In this document: in pieces, positions 31,436 to 39,326 of the stretch
Layout: each line of letters opens with the position of its first letter
Position numbering within the stretch: the first letter of the stretch is position 1
DNA from: Streptomyces cinnabarinus
Lineage (GTDB): Bacteria; Actinomycetota; Actinomycetes; Streptomycetales; Streptomycetaceae
NCBI RefSeq assembly: GCF_027270315.1
Contig: NZ_CP114413.1
Location: forward strand, 2,170,001-2,234,000
DNA: 64,000 nt
Direction: 5' to 3'
Notes under the pieces: generated by a model
The model's database searches: none
What the model saw: the letters and a program-made list of their open reading frames with translations, nothing else
What the model was told of the DNA's origin: nothing
Program-made: the position numbers and the translations under genes

Positions 31436-32166
31436 GCAGCAGCAGGTTGATCGGCGTCGGGGTGGGTCCCGGGGATCCGGAGCTGGTGACCGTCAAGGGT
31501 GTGCGCGCTCTCCAGGGCGCCGATGTCGTCGTCGTGCCCGTGATGGACACCGGTGAGCGGGGGCGGGCCGAGGCGACCGTTCTGCACTATGTCGGCGAGG
31601 AGAAGGTCGTACGGGTCGTCTTCGCCCTCAACGAGCGGAGCGACCGGCAGCGGCGTGAGGACGCCTGGGACGCCGCCGGCACCCGTGTCGCCGAGCTGCT
31701 GCGGGAGCACTCCGTCGTCGCCTTCGCCACCATCGGCGATCCGAATGTGTACTCCACCTTCACCTATCTCGCCCAGACCATCGGGGAGGTGCTGCCCGCG
31801 ACCGTCGTCGAGACCGTCCCGGGTATCACCGCCATGCAGGATCTCGCCGCCCGTTCCGGTGCCGTGCTGACCGAGGGCACCGAGCCGCTCACCCTCGTGC
31901 CCGTCACCGCCGGGGCCGCCGTGCTCAAGGACGCCCTCGCCGGGCCCGGGACCGTCGTCGCCTACAAGTTCGGGCGGCAGGCCGCCGAGGTGGCCGAGGC
32001 GCTGCGGGAGACCGGGCGGATCGGGGACGCCGTGTGGGGTGCCGCGCTCGGGCTGCCCGAGGAGTCCATCCACCCCGCCGACGAGCTCGACGGGGCGCCG
32101 CTGCCGTATCTCTCCACGCTCATCGCGCCCGCCCGGCGTGACGGCGGGCGGGGCGGGAAGTTGTGA
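31432..32166 (+). CDS. cobI: Precorrin-2 C20-methyltransferase CobI/CbiL
   Basis: A 244-residue SAM-dependent tetrapyrrole methylase with GVGVGPGDPELVTVKGVRAL (N-terminal active-site loop), ATIGDPNVYSTF and VPGITAMQDLAARSG. It methylates C20 of precorrin-2 (or its cobalt form). It begins inside the cobB stop (ATGA) and is the last gene before the oppositely oriented ZIP transporter. Confidence 0.94.
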   Translation: MSSSRLIGVGVGPGDPELVTVKGVRALQGADVVVVPVMDTGERGRAEATVLHYVGEEKVVRVVFALNERSDRQRREDAWDAAGTRVAELLREHSVVAFATIGDPNVYSTFTYLAQTIGEVLPATVVETVPGITAMQDLAARSGAVLTEGTEPLTLVPVTAGAAVLKDALAGPGTVVAYKFGRQAAEVAEALRETGRIGDAVWGAALGLPEESIHPADELDGAPLPYLSTLIAPARRDGGRGGKL

Positions 32167-32186
32167 GCGCACCGAAGGCCGGACCG

Positions 32187-32915
32187 TCAACTCGCCATTC
32201 CCACCACCAGCCAGATGAACGTCGCCCCGGCGATCGTGCACAACACCGTCGAGCGGGCCGGGTGTTCGTGGTGGGCCTCGGGGAGGATCTCCGCCGCCGC
32301 GAGGTAGAGCAGCGCGCCGCCGAACAGGCCGAGATAGCCGCCGAGCAGGCCCTCGGGGATCGTCACGAGCGTCGTGCACGCGGCGCCCACCACGGGCGCC
32401 GCCGCGTCGGCGAACAGCATGGCGAGTGCGCGGCGGCGGGCGTTCCCGTACAGGCTCGTGATCGTGTACGTGTTGAAGCCGTCGGCGAAGTCGTGGGCGA
32501 TGACCGCGACGGCGACCGCCGCACCCATGCCCTCGCCGACCTGGAAGGCCGCGCCGATCGCGACGCCGTCCATCGCGCTGTGGCCGACCATCGCCGCGGC
32601 GGCCGTGAGACCCACCTCGGGGGCGCGGCCGTCCGTCTCCTCCGCGCCGTGCGCGGCCTGGCGGGCGGCGAGCAGCCGTTCCACCAGGTGGGCCAGGAGG
32701 AATCCGGCGACGAAGAGCAGGAGCGCGGCCGGTACGCCGTAGACCTCCTCGCCCGCCGCCTCCAGGGCCTCGGGCAGCAGGTCGAGGCCGACCACGCCGA
32801 GCATCAGTCCGCCGGCCAGGCCCAGCACGAGGTGGCGGCGGTCCGTCACGCGTTGCGCCGTCCAGCCGCCGGCCAGCGTCATCAGGAACGCGCCGAACGC
32901 TACGAAGACCGCCAT
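32187..32915 (-). CDS. ZIP family metal transporter inside the cob locus
   Basis: A 242-residue membrane protein with about eight helices. It carries the ZIP metal-binding motifs VGHSAMDGVAIGAAF and AHDFADGFNTY in adjacent helices, with an acidic/His loop before them (HGAEETDGRAPEVG). ZIP proteins bring Zn2+, Fe2+, Mn2+ or Co2+ into the cytosol. Its position between cobI and cobM, transcribed the other way, suggests metal supply to cobalt chelation, but that is inference. No Zur-type operator was seen in the short divergent promoter. Confidence 0.85.
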   Translation of the reverse strand: MAVFVAFGAFLMTLAGGWTAQRVTDRRHLVLGLAGGLMLGVVGLDLLPEALEAAGEEVYGVPAALLLFVAGFLLAHLVERLLAARQAAHGAEETDGRAPEVGLTAAAAMVGHSAMDGVAIGAAFQVGEGMGAAVAVAVIAHDFADGFNTYTITSLYGNARRRALAMLFADAAAPVVGAACTTLVTIPEGLLGGYLGLFGGALLYLAAAEILPEAHHEHPARSTVLCTIAGATFIWLVVGMAS

Positions 32916-33038
32916 AGGGCCTTGCTATCGGATCGCGGCGCGTGTGCGCGTGTCCGACGCCCGCGTATCCACTGACTTTCGACACCGACTTTCGCCCCGA
33001 AAAAGCTCCACCGCTCTTCAGGAGAGGACCCGATCCCC

Positions 33039-33857
33039 ATGGCCGATGCCCCCACCGGCAAGGTGACCTTCGTCGGTGCCGGCCCCGGCGCCGCCGATCT
33101 GCTGACGTTCCGTGCCGCGCGTGCCATCGCCGAGGCCGACGTGGTGATCTGGGCGGCCAGCCTGGTTCAGGCGGAGGTCCTCCAGCACGCGCGGGAGGAC
33201 GCCGAGATCCTCGACTCGGCGACCATGTCCCTGGAGGACGTCGTCGCCGTCTACGAGCGGGCCCGCGCCGAGGGCCTGCACGTCGCCCGGATCCACTCCG
33301 GCGACCCCGCCCTGTGGGGCGGCACCCAGGAGCAGCTCGACCGGTGTGCCCGGATCGGGATCGCGACCGAGGTGATCCCCGGCGTCTCCGCCTTCTCCGC
33401 CGTCGCCGCGCTGGCCCAGCGCGAGCTGACCATCCCGGAGGTCGCGCAGTCGGTCGTCCTGACCCGGCTCGGCGGGGGCAAGACACCCATGCCGCCCGGG
33501 GAGGAGGTGCGGGAGTTCGCCAAGCACGGCACCACCATGGCGATCTTCCTGTCGGCGGCCCGGAGCGGGCAGCTGGTGCGGGAGCTGCTGGAGGGCGGCT
33601 ATCCGACCGACACCCCCGTCGTGGTCGCCTATCAGGCCACCTGGCCGGAGGAGCTGATCGTGCGGTGCACGGTCGGCACGCTGGAGGAGACCGTCAAGGA
33701 GCACAAGCTCTGGAAGCACACCCTCTTCCTGGTGGGACCCGCTCTGTCCGCGGAGGGGACCCGTTCGCACCTCTACCACCCCGGTCACTTCCACGGCTTC
33801 CGCAAGGCCGACCCGGAGGCCCGTCGGGCGCTGCGGGAGCGAGGGGCGAGCACGTGA
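33039..33857 (+). CDS. cobM: Precorrin-4 C11-methyltransferase CobM/CbiF
   Basis: A 272-residue SAM-dependent methylase with VTFVGAGPGAADLLTFRAAR, RIHSGDPALWGGTQEQLDRC and VIPGVSAFSAVAALAQRELT. It methylates C11. It starts a second plus-strand block of the cob genes with its own 123-base upstream gap, which is too short for a riboswitch. That gap holds a direct repeat GACTTTCG at 32974-32981 and 32987-32994. AGGAGAGGA precedes the ATG. Confidence 0.95.
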   Translation: MADAPTGKVTFVGAGPGAADLLTFRAARAIAEADVVIWAASLVQAEVLQHAREDAEILDSATMSLEDVVAVYERARAEGLHVARIHSGDPALWGGTQEQLDRCARIGIATEVIPGVSAFSAVAALAQRELTIPEVAQSVVLTRLGGGKTPMPPGEEVREFAKHGTTMAIFLSAARSGQLVRELLEGGYPTDTPVVVAYQATWPEELIVRCTVGTLEETVKEHKLWKHTLFLVGPALSAEGTRSHLYHPGHFHGFRKADPEARRALRERGAST

Positions 33858-35086
33858 TCACCGTCGTCGGTACGGGGACGGGGGCGCCGCTCGACGCCGG
33901 GGCGCTGGCCGGTGCACGGCTCGTCGTCGGCGGGCAGCGGCACCTCGACGCGGCGCCCGTCCCCGCCGATGCCGAGCGCGTCGTCCTCGGTCCGCTCGCT
34001 CCGGCCCTCGACGTCATCGAGCGGCATCTGGACAAGGCGCACCGGGTGGTCGTGCTGGCCTCCGGCGACCCGGGGTTCTTCGGGATCGTGCGGGTGCTGG
34101 CCGAGCGGTTCGGCGCGCGGGAGCTGGACGTGCGGCCGGGTGTCTCCTCCGTCGCGACCGCCTTCGCGCGCGTCGGCGTGCCCTGGGACGACGCGGTCGT
34201 GGTCAGCGCGCACGGGCGGGAGTTGCGCACCGCCGTCAACGTGTGCCGGGCACGGCCGAAGGTGGCGGTGCTGACCGGGCCGGGGTCCGGTCCCGCCGAG
34301 CTGGGGGCGGCACTGCAGAGCGAGGCGCGCGTGCTGCTCGTCGCCTGCGCGCTGGGTACCGCCGAGGAGCGCGTCGAGCGGGTCACGCCCGCCGAGGCCG
34401 CGGCCCGGGACTGGGGTACGGCGGTGAGTGTCGTCCTGTGCCTGGACGAGACGCGGCTGCTGGGGCCGGTGCGCACGGTCGCCGGGCCGCCTGCCGGGCC
34501 GGACGGATGGGCGCTGGACGAGGCGGAGTTCGCCCACCGGGACTCGATGATCACCAAGTTCGAGGTGCGGGCGCTGGCCCTGGCCCGGCTCGGGCCCCGG
34601 CTCGGCGACCTGGTCTGGGACGTCGGCGCGGGCTCGGGCTCGGTGGCCGTGGAGTGCGCGCGGCTCGGCGCCGCTGTCACGGCGGTGGAGAAGACCCTCG
34701 ACGGTGTGGAGCGGATCCGCGCCAACGCCGCCGCGCACGGGGTCGACGTACGGACCGTGCACGGGTCGGCTCCGACGGTGCTGTCCGATCTCGACGAGCC
34801 CGATGCCGTGTTCATCGGCGGGGGCGGGGCCGAGCTGCCCGCCATTGTGACGGCGTGCGCGCGGCGCGCCCGGCGGACCGTGGTCGTCGCCCTGGCGGCG
34901 CTGGACCGGGTGCCTGCCGTGCGGGCGGCGCTCACCGGCGCCGGGTTCGCCTGCGACGGGGTGCTGTTGCAGTCCTCGCGGCTCGCGCCGCTGCCGGGGG
35001 ATGTGTCCCGGCTGGCGGCGACCAATCCGGTGTTTCTGCTCTGGGGTGTGCGAACTCCCCTTTCTCACGAAGGAGTTGCTCAGTGA
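33854..35086 (+). CDS. cobL: Precorrin-6Y C5,15-methyltransferase (decarboxylating) CobL, CbiE-CbiT fusion
   Basis: A 410-residue bifunctional enzyme. The N-terminal CbiE half has VVVLASGDPGFFGIVRVL and VRPGVSSVATAFARVGVPW. The C-terminal CbiT half starts near 230 (HRDSMITKFEVRALAL) with the SAM-binding VWDVGAGSGSVAVE. It methylates C5 and C15 and removes the C12 acetate carboxyl. The GTG start overlaps the cobM stop by GTGA. Confidence 0.94.
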   Translation: MITVVGTGTGAPLDAGALAGARLVVGGQRHLDAAPVPADAERVVLGPLAPALDVIERHLDKAHRVVVLASGDPGFFGIVRVLAERFGARELDVRPGVSSVATAFARVGVPWDDAVVVSAHGRELRTAVNVCRARPKVAVLTGPGSGPAELGAALQSEARVLLVACALGTAEERVERVTPAEAAARDWGTAVSVVLCLDETRLLGPVRTVAGPPAGPDGWALDEAEFAHRDSMITKFEVRALALARLGPRLGDLVWDVGAGSGSVAVECARLGAAVTAVEKTLDGVERIRANAAAHGVDVRTVHGSAPTVLSDLDEPDAVFIGGGGAELPAIVTACARRARRTVVVALAALDRVPAVRAALTGAGFACDGVLLQSSRLAPLPGDVSRLAATNPVFLLWGVRTPLSHEGVAQ

Positions 35087-36756
35087 TCGGCCTGATTTCC
35101 GCCACCGCGGCGGGGGCGGCTGCGCGGGACCGGCTGGCCGCGGCGTGGCCGGACCGTACGCGCGTGTACGAGGGTCCCGTGGCGGACGCCGTACGGGCCG
35201 CGTTCGCGGAGTGCGAGCAGCTCGTGTGCTTCCTGGCTACGGGGGCCGTGGTGCGTCTGGTCGCGCCGCTGCTCGGGGACAAGCGGACCGACCCGGGCGT
35301 CGTCTGTGTCGACGAGGGCGGGCGGTTCGCCGTGTCGCTGGTCGGCGGGCACGGCGGCGGCGCCAATGAACTCGCGGGCGAGGTGGCGGAGTTGCTGGGG
35401 GCGCGGCCCGTGGTGACGACGGCGACCGATGCCGTCGGGCTGCCCGGTCTGGACACCCTGGGCCTCCCCGTGGAGGGCGATGTCGCCGGGGTCTCCCGGG
35501 CGCTGCTGGACGGTGAACCCGTGTCGCTGAAGGCCGAGTTGGTGTGGCCGCTGCCCGCGCTGAAGGTCGCCGAGGAGGGTGTGTACACGGTCCGGCTGTC
35601 CGATCGTGCCGTCGAGGCCGGTGAGCGGGAGGTCGTGCTGCGGCCGCCGTCCCTGGTCGTCGGTGTCGGGGCCTCGAAGGGGGCGCTGGCCGAGGAGATC
35701 CTCGATCTCGTCCATGGCTCGCTGGAGGGGCTTTCGGTCCGTTCGGTGGCCCATCTCGCCACCGTCGACGCCAAGGCCGAGGAGCCCGGCATCGTCGAGG
35801 CCGCGCGGCGGCTCGGGGTGCCGCTGGTGACGTATCCCGCCGCGGAACTCGCGGACATCGAGGTCCCCAACCCCTCCGCCCATCCCCTCGCCGCCGTCGG
35901 CACCCCGTCCGTCGCCGAGGCGTCGGCGCTCCGGGACGGCGGTGAGCTCCTCGTCCCCAAGCGGAAGTCGGCGATGGCGACCTGCGCGGTCGTACGGCGT
36001 CCCGCGCGCGGCCGCCTCGCGGTGGTCGGGCTCGGACCCGGCGCCCGTGATCTGCTCACCCCGCGCGCGAAGGCCGAACTGCGGCGCGCCTCGGTGCTGG
36101 TGGGTCTCGACCAGTACGTCGACCAGATCCGCGATCTGCTGCGCCCCGGCACCCGGGTGCTGGAGTCCGGGCTCGGCGCGGAGGAGGAGCGGGCCCGCAC
36201 GGCCGTGGCGGAGGCCCGTGAGGGTCATGCCGTCGCGCTGATCGGCAGCGGGGACGCCGGGGTGTACGCCATGGCCTCCCCCGCGCTGGCGGAGGCGAGC
36301 GACGACATCGAGGTGGTCGGGGTGCCCGGGGTCACCGCGGCGCTGGCCGCCGGGGCGATCCTCGGTGCTCCGCTGGGCCACGACCATGTGTCGATCAGCC
36401 TGTCCGACCTGCACACGCCGTGGGAGGTCATCGAGCGCCGGGTGCGGGCGGCGGCCGAGGCGGACATCGTGGTCACCTTCTACAACCCCCGTTCACGCGG
36501 CCGTGACTGGCAGCTGCCGAAGGCGCTGGCGATCCTCTCCGAGCACCGTGAGCCGACGACGCCGGTCGGCATCGTCCGCAACGCCTCCCGGCCGGACGAG
36601 TCCAGCCGGCTCACCACACTGGGCGCGATCAACCCCGCGTGGGTGGACATGATGACGGTCGTGACCGTCGGCAACACCGCGACCCGGGACATCGCCGGGC
36701 GCATGGTGACGCCGCGCGGCTACCGCTGGCAGGGATCGCAGGAGGACCCGAAGTGA
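35083..36756 (+). CDS. cobJ: CbiG-CobJ fusion (cobalt-precorrin-5A hydrolase / C17-methyltransferase)
   Basis: A 557-residue fusion. Residues about 1-310 are CbiG: LVCFLATGAVVRLVAPLLGDK, VSLVGGHGGGANELA and VGVGASKGALAEEILDLV. From about 318 it is CobJ/CbiH: LAVVGLGPGARDLLTPRAKAEL, ALIGSGDAGVYAMASPALAE and VVTFYNPRSRGRDWQL. CobJ methylates C17 with ring contraction; CbiG opens the lactone in the cobalt-early pathway. Its presence beside CobN is a mixed-pathway signature. The GTG start overlaps the cobL stop. Confidence 0.93.
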   Translation: MIGLISATAAGAAARDRLAAAWPDRTRVYEGPVADAVRAAFAECEQLVCFLATGAVVRLVAPLLGDKRTDPGVVCVDEGGRFAVSLVGGHGGGANELAGEVAELLGARPVVTTATDAVGLPGLDTLGLPVEGDVAGVSRALLDGEPVSLKAELVWPLPALKVAEEGVYTVRLSDRAVEAGEREVVLRPPSLVVGVGASKGALAEEILDLVHGSLEGLSVRSVAHLATVDAKAEEPGIVEAARRLGVPLVTYPAAELADIEVPNPSAHPLAAVGTPSVAEASALRDGGELLVPKRKSAMATCAVVRRPARGRLAVVGLGPGARDLLTPRAKAELRRASVLVGLDQYVDQIRDLLRPGTRVLESGLGAEEERARTAVAEAREGHAVALIGSGDAGVYAMASPALAEASDDIEVVGVPGVTAALAAGAILGAPLGHDHVSISLSDLHTPWEVIERRVRAAAEADIVVTFYNPRSRGRDWQLPKALAILSEHREPTTPVGIVRNASRPDESSRLTTLGAINPAWVDMMTVVTVGNTATRDIAGRMVTPRGYRWQGSQEDPK

Positions 36757-37340
36757 ACCGAGTCGTCCACCCGATCGAGGTGGAGTCCTACCGGCGGCTG
36801 CGCGCCCGCCTGGACACCTCGCACTTCCCGCCGCTGACCCGGGCGGTGGTGGAGCGGGTCATCCACTCCGCGGCGGATCTGGAGTACGCGGCCGATCTCG
36901 TCATGGACGAGGGCTCCCTGGAGAAGGCCCATGCCGCCCTGCACGCGGGCGCGCCCGTGGTCGTGGACGTGGAGATGGTCGGGGCCGGGATCACCCGGCG
37001 CGAGACCGTCTGCCGTCTGAAAGACGGGGTGGCCGGGCCGGGGCTGACCCGCTCCGCCGATGGCATCCGGCTCGCCTACGAGCAGGTCGGCCCCGGCGCC
37101 CTCTGGGTGATCGGCAACGCGCCGACCGCGCTGGAGGAGCTGCTGACGCTGGACGCCGACCCCGCGCTCGTCATCGGGCTGCCCGTCGGCTTCGTCGGCG
37201 CGGTCGAGTCCAAGGCCGCGCTGCGCGAGAGCGGTCTGCCCGCCGTGAGCAACGTGTCCGAGAAGGGCGGCTCGGCGGTCGCCTCGGCCGCGCTCAACGC
37301 CCTGCTGTACCACCCCACTTCACCCGAGGAGAAACCGTGA
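36753..37340 (+). CDS. cobH: Precorrin-8X methylmutase CobH/CbiC
   Basis: A 195-residue protein with the catalytic His38 in VERVIHSAADLEYA, then VVVDVEMVGAGI and NAPTALEELL ... VGLPVGFVGAVESK. It moves the methyl from C11 to C12. The GTG start overlaps the previous stop and its own stop overlaps cbiX. Confidence 0.95.
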   Translation: MNRVVHPIEVESYRRLRARLDTSHFPPLTRAVVERVIHSAADLEYAADLVMDEGSLEKAHAALHAGAPVVVDVEMVGAGITRRETVCRLKDGVAGPGLTRSADGIRLAYEQVGPGALWVIGNAPTALEELLTLDADPALVIGLPVGFVGAVESKAALRESGLPAVSNVSEKGGSAVASAALNALLYHPTSPEEKP

Positions 37341-38254
37341 CCACCCCTGCGCCCGCGCTGCTCATCGCCGGCCATGGCACCCGGGACGACGCCGGGGCCG
37401 AGGCGTTCCGCGACTTCGTACGGGAGTTGGGCCGCCGCCACCCCGAACTGCCCGTCGCGGGCGGTTTCATCGAGCTGTCCCCGCCGCCGCTCGGCGACGC
37501 CGTCACCGAACTGGTGGAGCGTGGCGTGCGCCGGTTCGCCGCGGTGCCGCTGATGCTGGTGTCCGCCGGGCACGCCAAGGGCGACATCCCGGCGGCGCTG
37601 GCCCGCGAGAAGGAGCGCCACCCCGGGATCTCCTACACCTACGGCCGCCCGCTGGGCCCGCACCCCTCGCTGCTGAACGTGCTGGAGCGGCGGCTCGACG
37701 AGGCGCTGGGCGGGCACGACGTGCAGGGCCGGGGGGATGTCACGGTGCTGCTGGTGGGCCGTGGTTCGACGGACCCGGACGCCAACGCCGAGGTGCACAA
37801 GGCGGCCCGGCTGCTGTGGGAGGGGCGCGGCTACGCGGGCGTGGAGACGGCGTTCGTGTCGCTGGCCGCGCCGGACGTGCCGAGCGGCCTGGACCGGTGC
37901 GTGAAGCTGGGCGCCCAGCGGATCGTGGTGCTGCCGTACTTCCTGTTCACCGGGATCCTGCCGGACCGGGTCAAGCAGCAGACCGAGGGCTGGGCGGCCG
38001 CGCACCCGGAGGTGGAGGTGCGCTCGGCGGAGGTGATCGGTCCGGAGCCGGAGCTGCTGGATCTGGTCATGGAGCGGTACGAGGAGGCCGTCAAGGGCGA
38101 TCTGCGGATGAACTGCGACTCGTGCGTGTACCGGATCGCGCTGCCCGGGTTCGAGGACAAGGTGGGCCTGCCGCAGCAGCCGCACTTCCACCCCGACGAC
38201 GACGGCCACCATCACCACGGACACCACCACGGGGCGCACTCCCATGCGCACTGA
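37337..38254 (+). CDS. cbiX: Sirohydrochlorin cobaltochelatase CbiX with MXCXXC motif and His tail
   Basis: A 305-residue long-form CbiX with two chelatase halves: AGHGTRDDAG (His13) and, later, LLVGRGSTDPDAN. The C-terminus carries MNCDSC (258-263), the MXCXXC pattern that binds an iron-sulfur centre in Bacillus megaterium CbiX, and a final His-rich tail of about 15 residues with 11 His. It inserts Co2+ into sirohydrochlorin, early in the pathway, unlike CobN. Some relatives load iron or nickel. Confidence 0.92.
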   Translation: MTTPAPALLIAGHGTRDDAGAEAFRDFVRELGRRHPELPVAGGFIELSPPPLGDAVTELVERGVRRFAAVPLMLVSAGHAKGDIPAALAREKERHPGISYTYGRPLGPHPSLLNVLERRLDEALGGHDVQGRGDVTVLLVGRGSTDPDANAEVHKAARLLWEGRGYAGVETAFVSLAAPDVPSGLDRCVKLGAQRIVVLPYFLFTGILPDRVKQQTEGWAAAHPEVEVRSAEVIGPEPELLDLVMERYEEAVKGDLRMNCDSCVYRIALPGFEDKVGLPQQPHFHPDDDGHHHHGHHHGAHSHAH

Positions 38255-39326
38255 GGACCATGGCCTGGGCCATGACCTGCGCCATGATCTGCGCCACCAC
38301 GGGGACGCCGAGGTCCGCGACGACGGTTCGGCGCTGGTCGACCTCGCGGTGAACGTCCGCGCGGACACCCCGCCGCGCTGGCTGCGGGCCAGGATCGCCG
38401 ACTCGCTCACCGGTCTCGCCGCCTACCCCGACGGGCGGGCGGCGCGGGCGGCGGTGGCGGCGCGGCACGGGCTGCCGGTGGAGCGGGTGCTGCTGACGGC
38501 GGGTGCCGCGGAGGCGTTCGTGCTGCTGGCGCGCGCTCTGAAGGTCCGTCAGCCGGTGGTCGTGCACCCGCAGTTCACCGAGCCGGAGGCCGCGCTGCGG
38601 GATGCCGGGCACACGGTTGACCGGGTGCTGCTGAGCGCGGCGGACGGGTTCCGGCTCGATCCGGCGGCCGTCCCCGAGGACGCGGATCTGGTGGTGATCG
38701 GCAACCCGACGAACCCGACCTCGGTCCTGCACCCGGCCGACGCCATCGCGCAACTGGCCCGCCCCGGGCGGACGTTGGTCGTGGACGAGGCGTTCATGGA
38801 CGCGGTGCCGGGTGAGCGGGAGGCGCTGGCCGGGCGCACGGACGTGCCCGGACTCGTGGTGCTGCGCAGCCTGACCAAGACCTGGGGTCTGGCCGGGCTG
38901 CGCATCGGCTACGTTCTCGCCGCCCCGGAGACGATCGCGGAACTGGAGCGGGCCCAGCCGCTGTGGCCGGTGTCCACCCCGGCGCTCGCCGCCGCCGAGG
39001 CCTGCGTGGAGCCGCGGGCGCTGGCGGAGGCGGGGCACGCGGCGCACCGTATCGCCGCCGACCGGGCCCATCTCGTCGCCGGGCTCCGGGAGTTCGCCCC
39101 GGAGGGCCTGACGGTGGCGGAACCGGCCGAGGGCCCCTTCGTTCTGGTCCGGCTGCCGAACGCGGCACGTGTCCGGCGCCGCTTGCGTGACCTGGGGTTC
39201 GCGGTGCGGCGCGGGGACACCTTCCCCGGTCTTGACGATGAGTGGCTGCGGCTGGCCGTGCGGGACCGGGCGACGGTGAACTCCTTTCTCCAGGCGCTGG
39301 ACCAAGCGCTGGCGGCGTCAGCCTGA
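38244..39326 (+). CDS. cobC: PLP-dependent CobC-like protein (Rv2231c family)
   Basis: A 360-residue fold type I aminotransferase-like protein: GLAAYPDG, VIGNPTNPTSVLHP, VVDEAFMD, and SLTKTWGLAGLRIGY with PLP Lys212. It is expected to make the aminopropanol part (threonine-phosphate decarboxylase-like) or a related step. The first about 25 residues are His-rich (HGLGHDLRHDLRHHGD) and come from a repeated 12-base unit. It overlaps cbiX by 11 bases. Confidence 0.88.
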   Translation: MRTEDHGLGHDLRHDLRHHGDAEVRDDGSALVDLAVNVRADTPPRWLRARIADSLTGLAAYPDGRAARAAVAARHGLPVERVLLTAGAAEAFVLLARALKVRQPVVVHPQFTEPEAALRDAGHTVDRVLLSAADGFRLDPAAVPEDADLVVIGNPTNPTSVLHPADAIAQLARPGRTLVVDEAFMDAVPGEREALAGRTDVPGLVVLRSLTKTWGLAGLRIGYVLAAPETIAELERAQPLWPVSTPALAAAEACVEPRALAEAGHAAHRIAADRAHLVAGLREFAPEGLTVAEPAEGPFVLVRLPNAARVRRRLRDLGFAVRRGDTFPGLDDEWLRLAVRDRATVNSFLQALDQALAASA

